Shown here piece by piece: positions 1-12,400 of a DNA stretch of 64,000 nucleotides. The DNA comes from Rhizoctonia solani (taxonomy: Eukaryota; Basidiomycota; Agaricomycetes; Cantharellales; Ceratobasidiaceae), in the NCBI RefSeq assembly GCF_016906535.1, contig NC_057375.1, positions 124,001-188,000 of the forward strand, written 5' to 3'. Below the pieces are notes generated by a model. That model was not told where the DNA came from. It saw only the letters and a list, made by a program, of their open reading frames with translations, and searched no databases. Position numbers and translations under genes: made by a program. Each line of letters starts with the position of its first letter. Within the stretch, counting starts at the first letter, position 1.

Positions 1-248
1 AGGTATACTAAGTCAATGTGCCTCTCAAGAAAATCGTCTGCTTCTATGAAAGGACTGTTTGATTTTGGAGTTCTCCAGGGCGTTCCAAGGCCCTCCGGAA
101 GTGCCCTAGATACAAGTCGCCCAGTTGGAGATCTCCAAAGGCAATGGCATTTACCTCAGCTTTCCATAATTCATGTATTGGATCTTGTGGAGACACACGA
201 GTATATAGTTATGTGTGTTAAAGTAAGTAGCTGATCTCATATGAGATA
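1..248. other. No gene recognised
   Basis: Only one short open frame of 72 codons is present, without a recognisable motif or intron pattern. Nothing else is supported here. Confidence 0.4.
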
Positions 249-682
249 TACTTAACCTATGCTTCAGCTGCTGTGAGCTATGTGTGGGTTCTGTGCGCGG
301 TACAAGAGGGGAAGCCCGTGGCCACCCGTAGGCGGCCTAGGGGCGTTGGCCGGGTCACCCAAGACTGTGACCGTCCGGATCGAAGGCTTGGGGTGGCAAA
401 GAACCGCACATGGATGAATATGTTATGAATAAATGTGTAATAATATGAGTAATAAACAAACAAGTAAAACGTGAAGAAAAGTGTGAAATATGCGGCAGAA
501 AATAAAGAGATGCTGGGCGGGTGTTGAAAAACGCGAGTGCAGTCTGAGTCCCCACGCTCGGTACACCATTCCGAGATCGCAGTATGGAATGGTGCTGGCC
601 GACTCACGTGATCGGGACTCCCTCGGTCAAGTATTCCATGTGATGCCTCCGCGCGCTGCGGCTCACATGTCCACGTATATGT
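249..682 (-). repeat. Diverged dispersed repeat, copy A
   Basis: This stretch aligns by eye with 2085-2415. Shared blocks include the start ACTTAACCTATG, GTTCTGTGCGCGGTACAAGA, AGAACCGCACATGGATG and GCTGCGGCTCAC near the end, in the same order. Copy A is about 100 bp longer, mostly from an extra block around 595-650. No open frame is shared over the whole length. It could be a non-coding transposon piece or a solo LTR; no target duplication was found. Confidence 0.6.
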
Positions 683-829
683 ATGTTCCGTACCCATACT
701 ATATATTGTCTCATCTCTATTCGTATCGTACTGTTTACTCCCGCACTTGGATCTCATTCCTTAATGTGTATAATGCGCATGTACCCTGCATCAATAGACA
801 GCCTTGTATACGCAGTATCATCTCATCGT

Positions 830-1647
830 CATAGAGATATCATGTATTTACTAGAGAATTCTAGTATATCCCGTGGACTGTAATCGGGTTAGTGAGTCGT
901 AAGAGATCAAGTCGTACGATATATGCGCATTATGCATAGTAGGACGTGTAGCCCTCATATAAAGACTCGACGAGAATATTAACTTAGGCTCCAGTGGGGG
1001 CTAGAGGAGTTATGTTTAAATAGAAGGAGAATTTATTTGTATACGAATGTAACGAATACACGATGAACCGTGGCCGTCAGGAACCAGGAGGGATGAGTGA
1101 TCCGGCGCGTAGCGCCAGGATGGATGTAGCTCCTTAAATATGAAACAGAAAAAAAAAAATAGCGCCAGGATGAATCTGGGGGCACCGAGACGTGAGCATG
1201 ACTCGCGGGCCAGATGGCCATCCCTGACGGCAGGAAGGAGGGTGGTGGTGGGAGAGAGAGGGGGGTAGCCTAAGAGGATACGTTAGTGTGCAAGCATGCC
1301 CTTTGTATATGTAAAAACGGAAAGAGCAATATTGGAAGAGGGACGGAGGGTGGGACGAAAATAACTATAAGCGTGCCAGTAAGCCGAATGCACGTAGTAT
1401 ATCGTAGGCGGCTTGGGAACAGTCGCGATCACGTGGTCTGAAATGCTAAGCGCCCTCAAACCCTGCGCATAAGTCTTGGCTTATGGCCCTCCGCAGGCTC
1501 CAGACTACAGCCTCCAAGGGTATAAAACGGGGCTTGTTCAAGCCCGGTATCTTCACTTCTCTCATACTGCTTACTACCACTCCCTTTGATCGTGTGTCTA
1601 CAATTGTTATAACATTGATATATACATCTTATTCACTTATTTCTACA
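830..1647 (+). mobile_element. Solo LTR interrupted by an insertion
   Basis: The ends match two other solo LTRs in this window (32861-33147 and 33301-33576). The left end starts CATAGAGATATC where the third copy has TGTAGAAATAAC, and the right end is TTTCTACA. A perfect 5-bp duplication ATCGT flanks it (825-829 and 1648-1652). A TATA-type promoter, GGGTATAAAA, lies near 1518. Compared with the 287-bp copy, about 535 bp of unrelated sequence (roughly 980-1515) sits in the middle. The terminal TG has become CA, so this copy is old. Confidence 0.8.
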
Positions 1648-1652
1648 ATCGT

Positions 1653-2084
1653 AAAAAATCAAGATCCGAGCTCAACGCGTTAGCAAGATACATATAGTTA
1701 TAGCAGCATATACATAAGTTACATTTTTCAATCATATGAATGGTGGCGCATCGGCAAAAAGCTCAAGGCGTACCCGGATAACCCTGAGTAATTTAGCTGA
1801 AACAAGTTACATACCTTGCGAATTCATGCTAATTCAAGCCGTTTAGAACTGACAGCCTAATGGGTGTTGAATTATACAGGGTATGTCAGTTATAGTTCGA
1901 ATTAGCTACATTGCGACTTTTCTGAACAATTCCAGCTACTTTAGTGAAATAATAAGTATTACCGAGGGGCGTTGCTCCCGGCACTGAGCACGCCTCACGT
2001 AAATTCATGGCACCCGTAAACTATGCTTGTTCTCAGCTACAACCTTTTGTTTGATAGCTATCAATAAATTGGCCTAAAAAAGAC
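1653..2084. other. AT-rich intergenic DNA
   Basis: No coding frame, tandem repeat or recognisable element boundary was seen in this stretch. Confidence 0.4.
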
Positions 2085-2415
2085 ACTTAACCTATGTTTC
2101 GTTCGCCATGTATACTATGTGCGTTCTGTGCGCGGTACAAGAGGGGGGGGGCGTTGGCCGGACCACCCAAGACTGCAACCGTCCGAATCGAAGGCGGCAG
2201 AGAACCGCACATGGATGGATGTGATAGGAACGGATATATGATATGGGTAATATATAAATGAATAAGAATGTTAAATAGGCGGCAGAAATTTAGGGATGGC
2301 AGGTGGGTGCTGAAAAGCGCCAGGGCAGTCTGACTCCCCACGCTCAGCACACCTTTCAGAGATTACAGTATGGAATGGTTCCGCACGCTGCGGCTCACGT
2401 GCCCACACTTTACTG
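2085..2415 (-). repeat. Diverged dispersed repeat, copy B
   Basis: This is the second copy of the repeat described at 249-682. It keeps the same order of blocks but lacks the segment around 595-650 of copy A, so its TATGGAATGGT block leads directly to the CGCTGCGGCTCAC block. The internal deletion and the scattered differences indicate two independently decaying copies. Confidence 0.6.
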
Positions 2416-3308
2416 ACCGTATTGGGTGATTGTGAATTTCGACCAGCAGAAACATTGTTAACTTGAGCTGGCCTTCATCTTCAAGGGCCCAGTCACATTT
2501 GCGACATCAAGGCAAAAAGGCAATGTTGACAACCTTGACATGTCTGACTACCGTGTTTCATTTCAATGTGTTCCCTCTTTTAGTCCACGGCTGGCTCAAC
2601 GACTACCTGCTCCCACTACAACCTTACATACTTAACACAAAGCTATAGTCTCATAACACTCGCTGTACGTAGGCTTGGAGGATTAAAAGCTAAATTATTG
2701 CACACATTCCATATGTATGTTTGATACTTGATATATAACTTACTATAATGAATCATGCCTATTATAACTCTCTCAGATTCTGCTATTTTGTGCCGTTTAT
2801 CTGGTAGTTCGATAGGTATCTTTAAACTGGTTCAAGTGCTCTCCTGAACGCCGGGAACCAACAGACAGCTGTCACACCATTGGTGGTATCAATCTTAAAA
2901 CGTGCTCCGGTATGTGCTTATTTTTAGGAGTGTTACGGCGAATAGTCGGCGTCGGATGGCTCAATAAATGCATTGGCTTCTTTGTTAAGTGCGGCTCTAC
3001 CCTGCGTATGCATACGAGTGATATATCACACATACTAGGCTCTTAGGCTCTTGTTGCTCCGTGTATGCTCAGTATATTACTGGTATGGAGGTATATATAT
3101 AATAGCGTGCATACATGAGTATCGTCAGAGATCGGTGGGGGAGAGGGGAGGGATCCGGCACAGAGTGTGCTGATGAGAGACAGGACATCGAGACGCAAGC
3201 AGAACCCACCCTAAGAAGCCCGAGGACGCAAGACAACTGCCGGCCACGTGTGACTGGGATGCTCACAATGTGGAGGTGGGCAAGACATCAGTGAAGAGCT
3301 AATAAGGT
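2416..3308. other. Intergenic, nothing recognised
   Basis: Several 60-70 codon frames occur on both strands, but none has a motif, a signal peptide or paired splice sites. No repeat shared with the rest of the window was found. Confidence 0.4.
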
Positions 3309-3824
3309 CTATATGCAGGTCGCCCCTAGCGTTAGTTCTGTTGGAATATCGTGTATTCGGCGTCTATTCTGCATGTACTGTACAGGACCGGAAGAGATCT
3401 TCCAAAGACTTCTCCCCCCTGTACTTAAAATTTTTGTCCTACTTTGAATACATTTTGCCCCTCTGCGTCGACTACTTTGTGTGTCTCTCAACAAGTTCCA
3501 CCCATCGTGACGAGGGGGCACAACGAGGGGACGGCGCGCTTGGCTGCCACTGCTCCCAGTAATGGTGTTGGGAGCAGTCTCGGGAATATGCAAGAGTTCT
3601 ACATGCTGCGTGAAGATCTCGGGTATATATCTCCAGTAGATATGAAACGAGTTGGACAACCATCTGCCGAGCTCTTTAACCACGTCCGGAGTAACTCCGT
3701 TACGCAAGAGTGAAGTGGTACCACCAATGCAAAAAAATGACCTATGACTCTGATATTTCATCTGAGTCCATACTTCGTTTGTCCTCCTCATGAAGTCTTC
3801 AATTGTTAGGCAATGTCGCTCCAA
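3309..3824 (-). pseudogene. C-terminal stump of a tyrosine recombinase (Crypton/XerD-like)
   Basis: A 171-codon frame contains the segment IGGTTSLLRNGVTP followed by VKELGRWLSNSFHIYWR. This resembles the end of the catalytic domain of fungal tyrosine recombinases, with the GRW-S box and the Tyr of the YWR motif. The family usually has His-Ser-Phe-Arg before the IGG; here the Arg position is Cys, so the protein is probably inactive. Only about 70 residues are recognisable and the remaining C-terminal part has no known domain. The frame ends 80 bp from the left end of the CACTA element, and no N-terminal half was found on the far side (from 23111). Confidence 0.6.
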
Positions 3825-3903
3825 GCAAAAGGATTTGAGGCGCGCGCGGCAAGACCCATATGTGGCACCGCCACCGGCTTACGTTTCATTAGACATATTA
3901 ATT

Positions 3904-4595
3904 CACTGCGTGGAGCCACAGATTTTGATGGTGTGAAAACGAACGGAAAACATCTTGTTTGCCGGTCGTTTTCTGATTGTTTGCTCGAATTTGCAAAATA
4001 TAGAAAATGACGGCGAAACGGTTCCTATTCCGAGTGTTTTCGATTCGTGAAATAACCGTGCACGTGAGGTTGAGCGCTTACTCTCTTGTATTGATTGTAT
4101 ATTTGCCATATTGGGATTCTGCCGGCCGGATGGTGTCTCATGTACAATAGATGAATAGACCATTGTAAATACATTTTTGTTGAATTACCCCTATAGCTAA
4201 GTGCGACACCCTTTGTTTGCTTCCAGCACAACAGCGCCTACACAATCCTCAAATCGTACATATACAATAGTCTCTACTATAACAAGATCAGCATATATTT
4301 AAGTGTTTAAACGTTATTGTGCGTACCTTAGACTTGCTTTATCCGCTTTTGATGTCCGTTGATACTAGATCAAACTCCTATGTCAGTTCATCATGCGGAA
4401 AACTATCGAGACGCCCTCCAAGCAGCATACCTAATATATGCCTGAATTACCAATGCCGGCACCGGGGCCTGCGGCGCTCCCCAGTACAAAGAGCAAAGGA
4501 CCGGGGAGCATTGGCCCCCTACTGATGGGGCACCCTCTAAGGACCTAACCCTGCACGTTTGTCAACGCAATGCAATTGTAACCAAGGAGTTTTCA
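3904..4595. other. Left subterminal region of the CACTA element
   Basis: It begins with the terminal inverted repeat and short GTTTTC/GAAAAC-rich repeats (3935-4020). Such repeats are transposase-binding sites in plant CACTA elements; the role here is inferred. The remainder up to the accessory gene has no convincing frame and may hold its promoter and first exon. Confidence 0.5.
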
Positions 4596-5511
4596 TTGGT
4601 CAACTCACATTTGAAGACCGCTGAACGTGAGATTGAGACCCAGCAACTCACAATTATTGAACTTCAAAGCCAAGATGAAGAGTCAAAGAAAGAATGCAAG
4701 GAATTTGCCCTTCAGTTAAATGCCACTCAATCTCAGACCAACCATCTTCAGAGCCTACTCTCTACGTATCTGAAGTTGCAGGGGGTTCAAACCAGCAATC
4801 TAGGAGGTGCATCCACAGTGTCAGAGCTCATTGTTGGCAATGTTGAAGCATTGAGCATAGAGGACTCCTGTAAATTAACGGTAAATCATTTAGTCTTGCA
4901 AGAACACTTGGAAGCTTACCTTTCAATAGGAAATCATGAACAAATCTCTTGCAACCTTGTATGGGGTGAAGAAATTCAGTCCAAAGGAACACAGTCAATA
5001 TCCTCAAGTGTCAAAGTCTCATATGGAATGGCCATCTCAAAACAAAGGCAGGGTTAAGAAGCTGTTGCATCAATTCAAGTGGGACAAGCTGTACAACTCA
5101 CCAGTGAACCAGCCTATGTTCAATGCCTGGGTTGATCATTTGATTACAAAGGGGCCTGGACTTACAGGACACCTTGACTTACCTTCAAGCATTCTGAACC
5201 AGAGGGTAGTATCCTCCCAATGCTCAAAGCGGTATTTGGCTATCAAGCAGCAGGTTATGCAATACTATGGCAAGAAGAAACAGCAGGTTGTTGGGATAAA
5301 GCAATGCAGGGAGGGACTTGATGCGCCAGAGGGTAGCATCAACAGAGCAGAACTACCAACCAAAGATACAGTGAACGTCAGACCTGGTGATCAGGTATAT
5401 GATAATCCTGGATATGATGGCGCACCTTTAGGCAATCCTAGCCTGCTTCAAATTCCAGCTCAGGCTGGTGGGGTAGTGGACCTCCCAATGCTTGACAGGG
5501 CTCCTCACAAC

Positions 5512-6085
5512 TGTCCTAGACGTCCTTAAGGGGCGTTGAGGTAGTGGGCGCTTGTGGCCGTATAGAGCTAAGTATGAACTGCGTAAGGCAGCAAGGGGGT
5601 CTACCTACAACAACAAACTAACTAACTACGGCGGCTAGACGCTATAAGGCGTTGACAAACAACCTAAGTACAGTGAGGACAACGCTTATGGCGTGTATCT
5701 AAGTGTTTACCGGCTGTAAGGCCTTGTACAGTGTGTAGAGTGCAACAAGAGGTAATTGACCTGGGTGTTACCATGGTTGGTTGGCCTCCTTATATATTAC
5801 AGAGCTACCTAATTACAAATACAATCTATATGCAAAACCATATCAAATAAGAACCCCAATCCGCAGTTGGCCTTACTCATGCATATGTGTCACTGACGTG
5901 TCATAGTGATGTCATCAGGTGGAGGTGGCTACGTATGCTGAGGTAAGTGTGTATGGGGACGTGGCTTGGCGCTTAGCGTATGATATAAGCGCCGAAGTCA
6001 CGTGATCAAAAATGTTGTCTGTTTGCCTTTGTTTAAAACCAAGAAAATGGGAATAAATTCCCTGGTATCAATTGTGTCTACAACA
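5512..6085 (-). repeat. Outer gypsy element LTR (3' LTR)
   Basis: This 574-bp copy matches 15810-16383 with only scattered differences and ends in GTGTCTACAACA. On the internal side, directly after the LTR on the plus strand, is a pyrimidine run (CTGCCCCCCCTCT), which is the polypurine tract on the element's sense strand. Confidence 0.93.
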
Positions 6086-6794
6086 CTGCCCCCCCTCTAA
6101 GGGCCTTGGCAGCGCCAAGGGCCTTCTTTCTCATCTCTTCTTCATACTTTTTCAAAATTTTCCCTGCATTTTTGAGGTTTTCTTGGGGCTCCCACGTGTT
6201 TTCTTCTGGTCCATAGCCCTTCCATTTGACTCTGAAGAACCATTTTCCGTCCCTTTCTTCCATGTCCGTTATCCCTTCTACTTTGTATTCCTCTTCCCCG
6301 TCCATGGTGACTGGAGGAGGGTGATTCTTGAAGGCACGCTTGTCATCTTTTTTGACTTTTGACAATAGTCCCACGTAGAAAACATCATGGATGCGCATAG
6401 TTGGGGGAAGCTCAAGCCAGTACGCGCGGTTGGAGATCCTCTCAGAAACCTTGAAGGGTCCCAAGCGTTGTTCCAATAGTTTGGGACTCAAGGTTTTGAG
6501 GTTAACATTCTTGGCATTGAGCCATACTTCCTCTCCTATTTTGAACGTGGTTGGGCTTCCTTCTTTTCTGGCAGTCATTCTTGTCTTAGATTGCCGGAGT
6601 GCTGCTTCCACTTCTTTCCACTGGGCTTCCATTGTTTGAGCCAGCTCATTGGCCTCTGGGACATCTGTTGGTACGTTAGACAGAGTCAGGGAAGGTTCCC
6701 ATCCATATAAGGCTTTGAACGGAGTTTTCCCAGTACTGCTATGTACGGCGTTGTTGTATGCAAATTCTGCCATTGGGAGCCATCTTGTCCAGTC
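6078..6794 (-). pseudogene. Outer gypsy pol 3' end: integrase tail plus chromodomain
   Basis: The frame encodes the integrase C-terminal part (MAEFAYNNAVHSSTGKTPF) and a chromodomain (EEYKVEGITDMEERDGKWFF through WKGYGPEENTWEP). Both are nearly identical to the end of the inner element's pol. It is cut at 6794 by the solo LTR insertion; the sequence resumes at 8028. The stop lies just inside the LTR (6078). Confidence 0.9.
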
Positions 6795-8027
6795 TGTTAT
6801 GTATCACACAATTTTGCATTCACAGCTCACCATCCACAATAATCTGTATATATCTGACTTTCTGATTTAATGGCCATTTGACTCCTATTTTCCATTATTC
6901 CTGTCATTACTCTTTGTAACGCTCATATTGACTGTATGTGTTACATATCGTTCAATAGAGCTTCTTCCGCTCGTTCTAACGCTGCCTGTCACGTGCTCAT
7001 ACGATAAGATCTCATGGAGATATTAGCTTCACAAGATTCTATCTATGTGGCTCAAGTACCTTACTAATCATTATATTTGTATCTTTACATCTAGCTCATC
7101 ACATGACTAGCTCTAACTGGGGAAATGAACCTTATTCCTAGCTTAGTTGAGTCATACCTCTCATGAGATTACTAAGGTTCTCCTTATCTAGTAATTTCTA
7201 GTGGCACTGCGAATCCTGCTTATGAGTCATTCTGCTTGCCACCAGAATGACTCACACTAATGACTCACTCTAAGTGCTCATTGGCTGCCAAGCATTTCTT
7301 GATAGACTGAGTCATGTATTTAGATGTTTCTATTTTTAACTAATTGCAGTTCAACCCAAGAGCAGTCACATTCCATCCTAGTCATATCTGTGCCTTCCCA
7401 CCCACCAATCAAAGTCTTAGGAAGCACAGTCCTAAGCAAGTCATACTCATACTCTGACTAGGTGAATGACTCAGTAACCTTGCCACTCTAGGGTATAAAA
7501 GGGGACTCTTGCATACCCTTGGAGGGCACCCACCCTTCACTCTTACCACTCACTGTTACTGTTGACTGTCACTCTTGGGTTTGGGCTTGCCCCCCTCAAT
7601 TGTGTGATATTTTGTGCCTCAAGATTTCAAATAACTTAAACTTGTATAAGTGGATCTCCCAAGTACCCATAGTGTGGAAAGGTTGTAGACCTGATACAGA
7701 GTTCTTAGGTTAAGTGAACAGAAGGCAATCATCCTTAAAGAAGGATATATACTAAGTAACCAGTTAGTTCCTGCAACTAGGAGTGAAACTTACATAACTA
7801 TCTCTGCCAAAGGGAACCTGAGCCAGTACTCTTGCTCTTACAGAAATACTTACTAAGACACTTTACACTGAGAAAAGATATATCTGTAGTTGATTGTATT
7901 CAAGATAGCTAGACCCAGAGAACCCTAAAGAAGCTACTTCTTTACTTAGCTTGGAAATTGGGAAATCTTCCAACACAGACTCTGCTCAGCACCAGAGTCT
8001 CAACCTCTTTTCCCCCAATTTACAACA
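6795..8027 (+). mobile_element. Solo LTR inside the outer gypsy element
   Basis: This 1233-bp segment begins TGTTATGTATC and ends TTTACAACA, so the ends are TG..CA with TGTT/AACA inverted. It is flanked by CAGTC at 6790-6794 and 8028-8032. Removing it and one CAGTC restores collinearity with the inner element's pol (TTGTCCAGTC followed by the GATTGAT block). A TATA box (GGGTATAAAA, 7491-7500) supports an LTR promoter in plus orientation. No coding frame is present. The parent family is unknown and differs from the gypsy LTRs here. Confidence 0.88.
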
Positions 8028-8815
8028 CAGTCCCTCTGATTGATACTGGAGTAAGCCCTTAGGAAATGTTCAATAGAGGGGTTTACTTGTTCCGTTTGTC
8101 TGTTGCTTTGTGAGAACCAAGCTGATCAAGGTGAGGATGGGCCCAGGCCCCGGCAGCATCCTTCATATTCATCAGGAGGAAGGATAGAACCTCCTGATCC
8201 GTGGGGAACATTTGGGCGTTCAACCGGGTCCAAGCCAGCATCCTTGTGAGCCATTGCTTGGCTTCACTCCCAATCTTGCCTGTGTAGGCATCTGGGTGGT
8301 CTACTTTGACTGGGGCAGGATAGGCGGCAACTGGAGGTGGAGGTGGAGGGGCAGAGGCTCTGATTGGGGATTGGAGACGCGGAGATAGAGGGGGAGATGG
8401 GCCTTGCGGGGGCACTGCTCAAATAGGGGTTGGTTGGGCAAAGATGGAAGCCCCTTTGGATGGCTCTGCCCAGAAGGGGGCCCTACTAGACGATCCAGCA
8501 GGGTTGGTCTTTGGTAGGGGGCGTGGCGTTGCTTCCACAATTGGGGGCTTGGTATCTTTGGGTGTTGTGGGCCCCTTAAGTTGGAGGCTTCTAAGCCCAT
8601 CCTTGACAACATTGATGGTTTGGGATATGTTTTTGACGTTGGTGCAGGTCTCAATCCCTGCTTCTTTGATTTCCCCAATTTCCTGTTTGAGGCGTTTGAC
8701 TTGGCCAAGGAGGCCAAGGAGGAGGCGTGTGACGCGCTCAAGGGATACTTCCCCAAGCTTGACAGGGGTGGCTGACGGAAGGAAGGGTCCCATGTCCCCT
8801 TGATCAATAGGGGAG
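8028..8815 (-). pseudogene. Outer gypsy integrase-gag fusion remnant
   Basis: The plus-strand left part (8028 to about 8110) matches the integrase region around 10115-10195 of the inner element. From there the sequence switches to gag, reading GAWAHPHLDQLGSH up to the break. Upstream gag (in reading direction) follows in the same frame through the capsid segment MFPTDQEVLSFLLMNMKDAA, a proline-rich linker and a coiled-coil segment starting at 8793. One in-frame TGA (8419-8421) interrupts it; the base context fits CGA to TGA. The gag start is separated by the inner element inserted at 8816. Confidence 0.88.
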
Positions 8816-9408
8816 TGTCCTAGACGTCCATTAGGGCGTCAAGGGGGATGGCGCTTGTGGCCAGGGCATACAATGAGAAAGTTGCTATAAGGCGACAACA
8901 AACCTAACTACGGCAACGAGCAGCTATCCTACAACAACCAGACCGCTTAAGGCGGTGACGGGTTATCTAAGTACAATGACAAAGCCGCTTAAGGCGGTGT
9001 GGGCTACCTAAGTGACTATACTAAGTATTTACTGGGCTATAAGGCCCTTGTACACTGAGTGGGATGCAACAAGAGGTAATTGACCTGGGTGTTACCATGG
9101 TTGGTTGGCCTCCTTATATATTCTACAAGCTAGCTAATTACAAATGTACCATATCAAATACTGTATCAAATAAGAACCCCGCTCTGCAGTTGGCCTTACT
9201 CATGCATATGTGTCACTGACGTGTCATAGTGATGTCATCAGGTGGAGGTGGCTACGTGTGCTGAAGTAAGTGCGGAAGGGGACGTGGCTTGGCGCTTAGT
9301 GTATGATATAAGCGCCAAAGTCACGTGATTGAAAAGGTTGTCCGTTTGTCTTTGTTTAAATTCGAGAAAATGGGAATAAATTCCCTGGTATCGATCGTGT
9401 CTACGACA
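8816..9408 (-). repeat. Inner gypsy element 3' LTR
   Basis: This 593-bp LTR is nearly identical to 14682-15274; the few differences cluster near the left end (for example GTCCATTAGGGCGTCAA against GTCTGTTAGGGCGTCGA). The pol frame reads about 170 bp into it before a stop at 9238. Confidence 0.95.
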
Positions 9409-12400
9409 CTGCCCCCCTCTAAGGGCCTTGGCAGCGCCAAGGGCCTTCTTTTTCATTTCTTTCTCAAAATTTTTTAGGATTTTTTCGGCGTTTTTGAGGT
9501 TTTCCCTTGGTTCCCAGGTGTTCTCCTCTGATCCATAGCCCTTCCATTTTACCCTAAAGAACCATTTCCCGTTCCTTTCTTCCATGTCCGTGATCCCTTC
9601 AACCTTGTATTCTTCTTCCCCATCCACGGTGACTGGAGGGGGACGTTTTTCAAAGGCGCGTTTGTCATCTCTTTTGACTTTTGACAATAGTCCCACGTAG
9701 AAGACATTGTGGATGCGCATAGTCGAAGGGAGTTTGAGTTGGTAAGCATGGTTGGAGATTTTCTCGGAGACTTTGAATGGTCCCAAACGTTGTTCCGTCA
9801 GTTTGGGGCTCAAGGTTTTCAGGTTAACGTTTCTGGCGTTGAGCCATACTTCTTCCCCTACTTCAAACACGGTTGGGCTTCCTTCCTCTCCGGCGGTCAT
9901 TTTTGTCTTGGATTGCTGGAGTGCAGCTTCCACTTCTCTCCACTGGGCTTCCATTGTCTGAGCTAGATCATTGGCTTCCGGGACATCCGTTGGTACGTTG
10001 GACAGGGTCAGGGAAGGCTCCCATCCGTATAAGGCTTTGAACGGGGTTTTCCCAGTACTGCTATGTACGGCGTTGTTGTATGCAAATTCCGCCATTGGGA
10101 GCCACCTTGTCCAGTCCCGTTGATTGATGCCGGAGTAAGCCCTTAGGAAGTGTTCAATAGAGGGGTTCACTTGTTCTGTTTGTCCGTTGCTTTGTGGGTG
10201 GTACGCTGAGGAAAAGTGTGGGTCAATGCCTAATCGTTTGTACAGCGCTTGTAGGAACTTGTTGTTGAAGACTCTGCCCCTGTCCGATATTGTCTTTTCC
10301 GGCATTCCATGACGTTTCCACACGTGTTCCAGGAACAGTTCCGCTAGCTTGGGTGCTTTGAGCTTCTTGGAACATTTGACAAAGATTCTGTATTTTGTGA
10401 AACTGTCTATTATGACCAGTATGGAGTTGTTATTCCCGTCCCTTGGCAGGTCTACAATCATGTCATAGGAGACATGTTGCCAGGGTCTGGATGGTAGCTT
10501 GAGCGGTTGCGGGGGAATGGAGGCATACTTGGGCTTTCTGATCCTTTGGCAGGTTTCACAGGAGTCTACGTGCCAATATGTATCTGCGCGGATGCCCGGC
10601 CAGTAGTAGTTACGTGATACCAATTCCAGAGTTTGTTGCCTGCCTGGGTGACCAGCCAATGGACTGTTGTGGAAAATGCAAAGCAAATCCATCCTCAGGG
10701 TGCCTACATCAGGTACCACAATTTGCCCTTGGTAGAACAGTAATCCGGCCTCCATCTCATAGTCCTTAAAGGCTTGTTTGATTGAGGGTGGTGCCTTGGA
10801 TTTGTTCTGGAGGAACTGTAATATCTCCTCCAGAGACTTGTCTTGATCCAGGGCAGCCTTGATCTGTCGCTGGAGCTCTTTTTCAGGGATTACTTGGGCT
10901 ATGTTAGCGAATACAGGATCTGGGAGCATTGTTTGATTGGCAGGAGGGACATTGGCATGATCCAAGCGGCAGGAGAGGGCATCCGGTTTTCCCAACTGTT
11001 TCCCTGGGCGGTAGACTATCTGGAAATTATAACCAGCAAGGAGTAAATGCCATTGTGCATGGCGTTGGTTGAAGGTGCGGGACTCCTTCCAATATTCCAG
11101 GTTGCAGTGGTCCGTAAACACAGTAATAGGGTGTAAGGTTCCTTCTAAGAAGATGCGCCAGTACTCAAATGATTGGATGATAGCCAGGAGTTCCTTGTCA
11201 TGGGTGTTGTAGTTCTGTTTGGCACCTTTAAATGATTCTGACAGAAATCCTAGTGGGTGTAGGCGTCCGTCTTCTTGCCGTTGACTGAGTATGGACCCCA
11301 GGGCCGCGCCGGATGCGTCTGTTTTGAGGAAGTAAGGCTTTGTAGGATTGGCGTGGTGTAGTACAGGGGCGTTTGTGATGGCATCTTTTAGTCCTTGGAA
11401 TGCTTCCTGCTCCCTTGCGTCCCATTTCCAGGGCGTGTCCTTTTTGACTAGGTTGTGTAGGGGTCGCGCCATGTGACTAAAATTGGCCACAAACCGTTGT
11501 AGGAAATTGGCAAATCCCAGGAAGGACTGAACCTCCTTGACTTTGGTTGGGGTTGGCCATTCTTGCACGGCCTGAATCTTGAGCTTATCCAGGCTAAATC
11601 CCTTGTCCAAAACAATGATTCCCAGGTATTCCACAGAGGTGACATGGAATGTACACTTGGATGCCTTGCAAAAAAGTTGATTCTCCATTAGCCGCCTCAG
11701 AACCTCATGGACGTGTTTTGTGTGAGTTGCGTCATCCTTAGAGTAGATTAGGATATCATCGAGGTAGATGATGACGCATACATCCAGTAAGTCCTTGAAC
11801 AGTTTGTTCATGAAGTGCTGGAAGGCGGCAGGGGCGTTTGTCAGGCCGAATGTCATGACCAGGGACTTGTACAGACCATACTTGGTGCGGAAGGCAGTTT
11901 TCCATTTGTCCCCTTCCTTAACACAGACGTTGTTGTAACCCCACCTTAGGTCTAGCTTAGTGAACACCTTGGCACTGCGGAGCTGGGCCATGAGGTCATC
12001 TGGACAGGGTAATGGGTAGACGTTTTTCTTGGTCCGGTTATTCAAACAACAATAGTCAACAACCAAACGGCAGGAACCATCCTTTTTGGGGACAAACATT
12101 ACGGGAGAGCTAATTGACAATTTGCTGGGTTGGATCTTCCCAGCCTTGAGCTTGTCCCTGAGCCAGTCTTTGAGTGTGGTAGACTCGGCATTGGTCATAC
12201 TGTATAAGGGTGAGTTCAAGGGGCCTTCTTCCGTAAGCTCAATGCCAATATTGTAGTGCCGGTGAGGGGGGAGCTTGTTGAATTCTTCCTCTCCAAATAC
12301 CTTTGCATATTGGTGGTATTTGGAGGGTACTCCTTCAAGGGGTTCTTGGTCGGCTTCCTCTTCCTTGGCAATGGCTACATGCTCAGGTGGTGCGTGGGGG

